Of a stretch of DNA of 64,000 nt, positions 56,829 to 64,000 are shown piece after piece. The notes under the pieces are model-generated. The model saw nothing but the letters and a program-made list of their open reading frames with translations, did no database searches and had not been told where the DNA came from. Position 1 is the first letter of the stretch; every line of letters begins with the position of its first letter. The position numbers and the translations under genes are program-made. This stretch comes from Ctena decussata. Taxonomy: Eukaryota; Mollusca; Bivalvia; Lucinida; Lucinidae. Location: assembly GCA_963989385.1 (NCBI GenBank), contig OZ022510.1, forward strand, positions 37,453,448 to 37,517,447, written 5' to 3'.

Positions 56829-57156
56829 AATTATGATGGGCCCGCATGCCCGATGTTACATACCAAGTTTCAAGGTCATCGGCCTTTTGGTTCTAGAGAA
56901 GAAGAATTCTGAAGGGTTTTTACCATATATGGGCGTGGAGGCCATCTTGGTCATGTGACCCAGATACCCCAAACAAACTTTTGTTCTCCCAACCTAGCTA
57001 GGCTCCATATGAAATATGGCTTCAATCGGCCCAGTGATTTCAGAGGACAAGATGTTTGAAAATGTTGACAACGGAAAATGGACAATTGATTAGAATAGAA
57101 CGGTTTGCCTGGCTATACTATAAGCTCACCTATGAGCCTAAAGGCTCAGGTGAGCT
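56829..57156 (-). mobile_element. Truncated hairpin-headed element J (D type)
   Basis: In minus orientation: head AGCTCACCTGAGCC-ttta-GGCTCATAGGTGAGCT at 57156, then one partial D-type unit (GGCCGATTGAAGCCATATTT, TTGGTTCTAGAG), cut at the head of element I. No tail of its own. Confidence 0.8.
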
Positions 57157-57257
57157 AAAAATGAAATAGAAAAGGCAGTTATAACTTTTTTCCTTGTCAA
57201 TTTTAGTTTTGTATGATCGAAATGCAGAATTTATAAATTTTGGCAATATGTACAAAG

Positions 57258-58140
57258 GACGAGTTGCGTTAAGGTGCGATAACGGCCCAATTTTTTCGCG
57301 AAATTTCAAAACGGAGTAATTGAAAAAATAAAGACAGTTTTAAACAGGCCAATCCTTATATTTTGAAGATCTGTTCATGTATTTTTGACTATCTTCCTAG
57401 AAATGCGTCATTTTTTGCCTCAATCTATCCTAGAAATGGCAAAAACAGCAAAAAGTGACCAGTTTGCGAACTTTAACATCAGCGAAAAGTATCAGCGCAG
57501 GCGAGACCCAACTTAAAATTTTGACAAAAGGCGTCTTTTAATCAAACAAACATACTATCAAAATATCAACTTGGGTCTTGGCTGCGCTGGGTTTCAAAAA
57601 TTAACTTTTCCGAAAAAAATATCGCTGAAGTTGGCATGTCTACTTTTTAGCTACGGCACCGGCGGTGCGTTTGTTTACATCAAAGCGGCACGTTGTGTAC
57701 ACATGTAACCTCTTCAGACTGTTTTAAATCAGATTGTTTTGTCACATGTGTGGGAAATTTTTATTGATGAGCGTTATTTATCATTTTGCTTTTGTTTATC
57801 ATAAGTTTAAAACAAAATGAATGCAAATCTGTAGTACTGTTGGTGTTAAAGTGTATATACTTTAAAATAAGGGTCTATAAATAGAATCACGGGTTGGCTG
57901 AGGGGTTTAAGCGACTGTTCTATAAAGCAAGTTTCTTTTAAGTTGAGAGATCGATCCCTACAAGGGGCTTTATCTTTTTCTTTTTTTTTTTCATGATGAA
58001 GCCCACTGGTCTACCGCCCCTCGCACCTTCCACAAATTCGCAAGGCCCATGCAGTTGAAGTAATGTCTTCACACTTAACACCAAAACAATGCTATAGGAC
58101 CATGTCAAGAAGACCTACCTTGAAAAGGGACAGCTTATTA
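57258..58140. other. Unassigned stretch
   Basis: No gene or repeat family recognised. A T run is at about 57967-57992. Confidence 0.4.
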
Positions 58141-58177
58141 CTGAAGACATAAATACATAGGCGTAGAAAAAAGGTGT

Positions 58178-58450
58178 GTGGGGGGGGGAGGCCCTCCAGT
58201 AAATCAGTAAATGCATGGCACCCCAACCCTCATGCCCTGCCCCCTTCCCTTTAAACAATGGTTGTCTGCGGTTTGCCGGGGTCTGCCCCTTCCCCCAATA
58301 ATTTTGAAATGCATAGTTCCTCTTCATGCCCCCCCCCCCCCCCCCCGAAAAAAAAGAGAAAAATTGGTTGTTTACGGTTTGCAACCCGCTCCCTCCTGCT
58401 CTCTTCCCCAATTTCCCCTCCCTCCCCCCCCCCCCCCCCCCCCCCCCAAT
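58178..58450. repeat. G and C homopolymer runs
   Basis: GGGGGGGG near 58180, C runs of about 18 (58329-58347) and about 24 (58424-58447). Proline-rich open frames here come from the C runs only. Confidence 0.85.
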
Positions 58451-58699
58451 ACCACTTTAAGAAATTATACGAAGTTCATGAAAAAAATGTACCTCCTGAA
58501 ATACATCAATCACATATAACCAGGGCTGTGGAAAAATAAAAAAAATGCACTGATGGTACTTATCCTGGGACAAGTAAATGGTCAGGCTTTACTTGTCTAA
58601 ATAAAACTTAACTTGTACCAATGAAATAACAGAAGTTACATCTCTGTGTTATTCGGGGGAATAAATAAGGTGAGTATTTTGTGACATCATTTCGACAAA

Positions 58700-58890
58700 A
58701 TTACCAGCTTTTCGTTTCCTCTTTCATAGACCTACTCTTAAAGGAAAGAATTTGATACCTCTGGGAGCAAATTCTTGAAGTGAAGAGTAGCGTCTATTGG
58801 GAAAGGGTTTCAGAAACAGGAAAGCCACCCTCTGTTTCCAAAAGTAAGCTCCATTTAAAATATGGCAGTTGTATTCAGTCGACTTAAAAG
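58700..58890. mobile_element. Foldback MITE FB-2 (degraded copy)
   Basis: CTACTCTTAAAGGAAAGAAT, then TTGATACC/GGGAGCAAATTC, then GAAGAGTAG. Flank words ACAGGAAAGCCACC and ATTCAGTCGACTTAA follow. A further degraded copy is at about 61670-61850. Confidence 0.6.
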
Positions 58891-59149
58891 AGATTTATGT
58901 ATATTAATATAAAATACATGGCATCTGTAATATATAACTGCATGATATACTTGTCTATGGACAAGTAAATTTTTCACTTGTCCTTAGTAAAATGGGGCAA
59001 CTAGGACAAGTCGGTCACAGTATTTCCACAACCTTCATGTAACACAAAACTTTGCTATGATAAGAGAGTAATCTGAAAAGAAAACTCATTGGAAGGTACT
59101 CAAGTAACAAATATTTTATTAGAAAACTAGACAATCACTAAAGGTGATG

Positions 59150-61163
59150 AATGCCCCCGCCATATGCCTCACTAGAAAAGTAATGTGTTAAAACATATTT
59201 GTGTGAAGTTACATCAAAATCTGTCAATAAATAAAGGTGCCAGAGGGATGACTGAGTTTTTCTTAAAAATAGCAACTGTGACCTTGACCTTGGAACTACA
59301 ACCCTGAAAGGTTAACTTGTCCAAGATATTGTCATACTTAATACATGTGTGAAGTTCTATCAAAATCAGTTAATAAATAAAGGCGCTAGAACCATGACAA
59401 AGATTTACATGTACCTATAATAGCATCTGTGACCTTGACCTTGGACCTACAATGATGAAACGTAAATTTGTCCCAGATATTGTCAGCTAAATATTTGGGT
59501 CAAGTTATGCCAAAATCATTCCAGAGGGATGACAGCATATTTTCTAAAATAGCAAATATGACCTTGACCTTTACCCTGAAATTCTGGATCACGAACTTGT
59601 CCTAGATATTGTCACACTAAACATTTGAGTGAAGTTACATAAAAATTGTCAATGAATAGAGGAGTAGAGGAATGATAAAGTTTTTTCCTAAAAATAGCAA
59701 CTGTGACCTTGACCTTGGACCTGCGGTGCTGAAACAGTAATTTATTCAAGATATTGTTATACTTAACATTTATATGAAGTTACATCAAAATCGATCTATA
59801 AATGAAAGCACTGGAGCAATGCCCTAGTTTTTCTGAAAATAGCAACTGTGACCTTGACCTTCATCCTACAAACCTGAAACGCAAAGTTGTTCAAGGTACT
59901 GTCATATCCAATAAAGCTGTGATGTAATACCAAAATCTGTTAATAAATGAGGCCGCTAGAGCGACGATAAAAGGTGGGATTGTATTTAAGCTATGGAAAT
60001 ATGGTCAAAATATGTATGTTATTCAAGGGGACATAATTCTGCAATAAAGACCTAACTGAAAGTTCTGTTTCCTTTATGCACATGTTCAATGCATTTCTGA
60101 ACTGTGTTGCAAGTTTCAAATCCCTACATCAAATACTATTGGAGGAGTTGCAGAGACAAGAATGTTGTACTACAAAGTGTGAAATATGGTCAAAATATGC
60201 ATGTCATTCAAGGGGATGTAATTCTGCCATAATGACCTGGATCAAAGTTTTGTTTCCTTTATGCACATGTTCAATGCATGTCTGAACTGTGTTACAAGCT
60301 TCAAATCCCTACATCATATACAATTGGAGGAGTTGCAGAGACAAGAACAGTACTACAAATGTGAAATATGGTCAAAATATTTATGTTATTCAAGGGGACA
60401 TAATTCTGCAATAAAGACCTTAATCAAAGTTCTGTTTCCTTTATGCACATGTTCAATGCATATCTGAACTGTGTTGCAAGTTTCAAGTCCCTACATTAAA
60501 TACTGTAGGAGGAGTTGCGGAGACAAGAACAGTACTCAAATGTGAAATATGGTTATAATATGTATATTATTCAAGGGGACATAATTCTGCAACCAAGACC
60601 TTAATCAAAGTTCTGTTTCCTTTATGCACATGTTCAATGCATGTCTGAACTGTGTTGCAAGTTTCAACTCCCTATATCAAATACTGTAGGAGGAGTTGCG
60701 GAGACAAGAACAGTACTCAGATGTGAAATATGGTCAAAATATGTTTATTATTCAAGGGGACATAATTCTGCAATAAAGATCTTAATCAAAGTTATGTTTC
60801 CTTTATGCACATGTTCAATGCATGTCTGAACTGTGTTCCAAGTTTCAACTCCCTGCATCGAATACTGTAGGAGGAGTTGCGGAGACAAGAACAGTACTAC
60901 AAAGTGTGACGGACGTACGTATGTACGATTATTCAAGGGGACATAATTCTGCAATAAAGATCTTAATCAAAGTTATGTTTCCTTTATGCACATGTTCAAT
61001 GCATGTCTGAACTGTGTTCCAAGTTTCAACTCCCTGCATCGAATACTGTAGGAGGAGTTGCGGAGACAAGAACAGTACTACAAAGTGTGACGGACGTACG
61101 TATGTACGTACGGAAGGACAAGGGCAAAACTATATGCCCCTCCCCACTTCGTGGCGGGGGCAT
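59150..61163 (-). mobile_element. GCCCCCGCCAC hairpin-headed element with two arrays
   Basis: In minus orientation the head is ATGCCCCCGCCAC-gaag-TGGGGAGGGGCAT (61133-61163), then a GTACGTACATACGTACGTCC spacer. A ~185-bp array of about six units follows (60000-61090, CAAGGGGACATAATTCTGCA words on the plus strand), then a ~145-bp array of about six units (59210-59975, CTGTGACCTTGACCTTGGAC words). The end ATGGCGGGGGCAT at 59151 is the inverse of the head. No transposase. Confidence 0.78.
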
Positions 61164-63120
61164 AAAAAAATAATTTGATATCATTTTCCGTCCCATTGTC
61201 AATCACAAAGATTTCCTTAAGCGTACGAAAACAGAAACGCATATACACCCTAACACACAACAGGACTGCAAGAAGCTCGTTTTCTCTGGGTGAGTCATTC
61301 TCTTTACAAAATGTTCCTGTGTGAATGAACAAGGATTCTTCTTCCTGCCCATATACTGATGAACGCAATGCGGCTGTGACTACACCTAAGGTAGCATTAC
61401 ATGTAAAAGTAAGTCGGACAGGCATTGGCGTTTTACAGAAAATGTCGTGATGCGAGTTAAATGTAGCTATAAATGCAATGAGAAGAGGCAAGCTTTGAGG
61501 TAGCTTTGCAATAAATATAGGGTAAAAATGATTAGCAGTTTTATTGCCCGAGGGGAGCCGTAATGAATATAGAACCACACTGTCCACCTGAAAGTTTGTT
61601 AGAAATAATCCGATGGATAAGCAGAGCTAGCAAGTTACAAAAAGGTACGCAGCCTGAAAAGGGTGCATGGGTATTAACCGTAGTGTCCGCCTTTTTTACA
61701 CGTAGGGACAAGTTTCGTGACTTCCTGTTTCATTCTATGGAATAATAATAATAATAATAATAACAATAATAAACATCCAAAATGTTTCTACTTTGAAAGG
61801 AAAAATTTGCTCGTGTTGATGCAAATTTTCCCAAATTGCCCCGTTTTAGCAGGGTGGTACAAAAGAAAATAGAATCTATGGTGATCAGGACTTACCGAGG
61901 ATAATCAAATATACTTAGGCTATGCTTGGGCGAATGTGAATTTTTTTTTTTTTTTTTTTTCGTTTGAAGTTGAGTTTGAGAAAAAGCACCAAGCAGCATA
62001 TGTGGAAAGCGAAAGCTGAGATCAGCTTATTCATTCAAGCAGTCCCGTCCAAAGTAACGCATGTAGTCATCGAAAGTGAAGGGTCTAGTCTGAATGAACT
62101 GCCCGTAACTACAGGCAGATCTGAGTCTTAAGTTCGTTTTTGCACATAAGGTACACAGAGGAGTGAAAAAGGTAAAGGTTTCTCATAGCCTAGTGGCCAC
62201 AGGAGCAGTGGCGGTAACAGGCCCACTCTATCTTGGGCACAGCATGAAAGGCGGAGCCCATCTCTCTTATAATGCTGCTTTCTTCTTCCCTACTTCGATA
62301 CAAGTGCGAATGTGAACATGCGCGGACCCATATGAACCATGTGGGCGCGGGCGTTTAATCACAGAAGTCTGTAGAGAAAACATGTCACAGAGGTGTTCAA
62401 GTTGGTTACTTACCTGAGGGAAACAAGTAAGCGAAGTGTGCAGGGCCTCAGTCAATACAACACATATTAAGCAATATTAAACCATACAGTATATTTATGC
62501 AAGTTGTCTGTCATTATTGACAACACACCTGCTCGGGTACTATTCAATCTATCAGTGGGCTATCATTCTCTCAAAGTAGGGCAATGGTAACTTCAGGTTG
62601 CCATGACAACCTACGTTCTGGCCGGTTCATAGACGACCAAGAAAACAGAGGGGAAAATGGACAAAACCCTGCTTGTTTACACACTGAGCAGGCAACCAAG
62701 CAGTTGCCTTGTTATCTCATGATCTAGGTTTTATGGACGGACAAATGGACAGAAAGACAGTGTGGCTGATGGATGAATAACAATAATACACCCTAATCTG
62801 GTCGAATATCTGTAGGACACTAATAATGGATTGCCTTTTTGGATTTATTCTAAAAATGTAGCTGACAAATATCATCAAAATTAGAATAGGTAAGTATCCA
62901 GTATTCATTTTTGATGAGGGTCGGTTTGCAAAAGCTATAACAATTTAATAAAAGTGATAAATCATCAATATATTTTATTTTCGTTTTTTTTTTTTTTTTT
63001 TTTTTTTTTTGTTAATTCGTTCAATCTTATCCCATTAATGGCCTCAGCAGTGTAATAATTAAGGTATTCCCAAGTGAATTAAAAATTTTGTGGCATAAAC
63101 ATAACAAAATACTAAAACAA
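61164..63120. other. Unassigned stretch
   Basis: Contains an AAT microsatellite (61741-61765), long T runs (about 61939-61960 and 62985-63010), a degraded FB-2-like segment and the 169-codon minus frame discussed under rejections. No gene supported. Confidence 0.45.
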
Positions 63121-63390
63121 AATTGATTGATTTATTGCTTAACGTCCACGGTAAACAACTATGGTCATGTCGGGACGGTCAGTTAAACTAACCACGCTAT
63201 TCCTGGGCAGGCTTAGACCGCCTAAGCGGTTAACCAGTTCTAAGTGCACATACTTCGCCAGTAACTGACAACTGCCCTTTTTGAATCAGCGGAAGGAGAA
63301 ACGAAAGTATGTGGCCAGACCGGGTTTCGAACCCAGGACCTCTGACTTATGAGTCAGGTGCCCTACCGATTCCGCTAAGCGGCCCGGCTA
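63121..63390 (-). mobile_element. tRNA-derived SINE, family S3
   Basis: The minus strand starts with a tRNA-like head: GCCGGGCCGCTTAGCGG, anticodon-loop CTCATAA, and T-arm GGGTTCGAAACCC. The body then has GGTCTAAGCCTGCCCAGG, and the end is GACGTTAAGCAATAAATCA plus an AATC-type tail. The D-stem is mispaired, so this is a SINE rather than a working tRNA-Met. Confidence 0.78.
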
Positions 63391-63489
63391 AAAAAATAAT
63401 AATCTAAAAAAATGAGTAAGATTGAAAATTTAAAGAGTAACTACACTTAAGGAGCTGACTGAATCAGATCCCAAACCCTATCCCCAACT

Positions 63490-63860
63490 TCAAAGGGAAA
63501 GTTGTTGCCATGGCAACGTCAATCATAACACGTTAATATATTAAAACATATCTGTGACTATCACATGTAAACATCATATAACAGTTTAAACAAGTCAAAT
63601 AAAGAATAAAATGCAGAAATACTGCGAAATACGTTAAAAATGTTTTAGATTTAGGAAAGTTTTGAGGTTGTTACCATGGCAACGGCAACCATAACGCGCT
63701 TTAGATATTATGTAAATTATATATTCTTTAAATACTTCCAATAATAGATGTTACAAATCAAATTAAGAAAACCAGCATGAAATACTGCAAAAATAAAGTT
63801 AATTAAATGCTTTAAAAATGTGTTATTAGAAGTTGTTGCCATGGCAACAACAAATATACC
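63490..63860 (+). repeat. ~168-bp tandem repeat centred on X-box palindromes
   Basis: Three units, each starting AGTTGTTGCCATGGCAAC or GGTTGTTACCATGGCAAC (63504, 63669 and 63835) followed by ATAACACG, ATAACGCG or ATACCACG words. Confidence 0.85.
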
Positions 63861-64000
63861 ACGCTTATATTATTACTTTTTTCGGTAATTATTACAGTCA
63901 TACATCCTAAAATAATTTTAACATTTATCTTTTATATGCTACAAAAGTTTTTATATTTGATTTACAATGGTGTTACTTTGACTATTTTTTGTGTGTATTT

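Larger units (their letters stand above)
51935..57257 (+). repeat. Segmental duplication, right copy (interrupted)
   Basis: Matches 46540-49757 from TGTGTTACAGTAGATATTTT onwards. At 55081 the match breaks; it resumes at about 57157 (GGCAGTTATAAC against GGCAATTATGAC) and runs to AATATGTACAAA at 57257. A 27-bp indel lies near 54990-55020. Confidence 0.9.

Noticed and set aside
58211..58539. Proline-rich frames of 93-102 codons
   Set aside because: Caused by two poly-C runs; homopolymers with uncertain length.
63310..63390. tRNA-Met gene (CAT anticodon) on the minus strand
   Set aside because: Acceptor or D-stem cannot both pair well, and the sequence continues into a SINE body whose 3' part recurs at 36400.

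Overview
The window is eukaryotic, intron-rich, AT-rich DNA packed with repeats. The best guess for the source is a bivalve mollusc. This is an inference from the animal-type UBE2J2 gene, the metazoan Ty3-type retrotransposon, tRNA-derived SINEs, and the very many foldback and hairpin-headed tandem-array elements of the kind I associate with bivalve genomes. There is no bacterial-style gene organisation.

Genes. One host protein-coding gene can be read with high confidence: a complete UBE2J2 orthologue (tail-anchored ER ubiquitin-conjugating enzyme E2 J2) on the plus strand. It has seven coding exons between 11434 and 21050, all with GT/AG junctions, giving 236 residues. Its introns and 3' flank are crowded with palindromic (foldback) elements. 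Two copies of a degenerate 5S rRNA sequence lie at 47435-47554 and 52835-52954. No other host gene is supported; most other open frames are by-products of tandem repeats.

Layout. 1-3583: a Ty3/Mag-like LTR retrotransposon on the minus strand (gag, pol, tRNA-Ser primer site, short LTR), cut by the window edge and broken in protease and integrase. 4951-6205: LINE debris including a broken reverse transcriptase. 7035-9727: a foldback element, then two nested hairpin-headed elements. 10680-24075: UBE2J2 and at least five foldback families. 24190-26870: a cluster of one foldback family. 27028-35534: hairpin-headed elements holding a 455-bp array (8 units) and a 165-bp array (about 13 units). 36040-37651: SINEs and a TTAA-flanked inverted-repeat element. 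38097-39710: a 58-bp array grown from one arm of a foldback. 39840-41290: a 144-bp array carrying perfect estrogen-response-element palindromes. 41313-43461: a 150-bp array split by a TA-flanked element. 44576-57257: X-box-rich hairpin-headed elements and a 3.2-kb segmental duplication (about 46540-49757 against 51935-57257). The right copy is interrupted by a 2.08-kb element that is absent from the left copy. 59150-61163: another hairpin-headed element with two arrays. 63121-63850: a SINE and an X-box tandem repeat.

Most unusual theme. Several unrelated tandem arrays share one architecture: a hairpin head, a GTCCGTC-rich spacer, a changeable tandem array, and a tail hairpin followed by CTCTTGTT or CTCTGGTT. 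The arrays repeatedly carry good consensus binding sites for nuclear receptors (TCAAGGTCA, AGGTCAnnnTGACCT) and RFX factors (GTTGCCATGGCAAC). The filled and empty sites in the segmental duplication give direct evidence that such an element inserts as a unit with defined ends. Everything here is read by eye; percent identities and copy counts are approximate.
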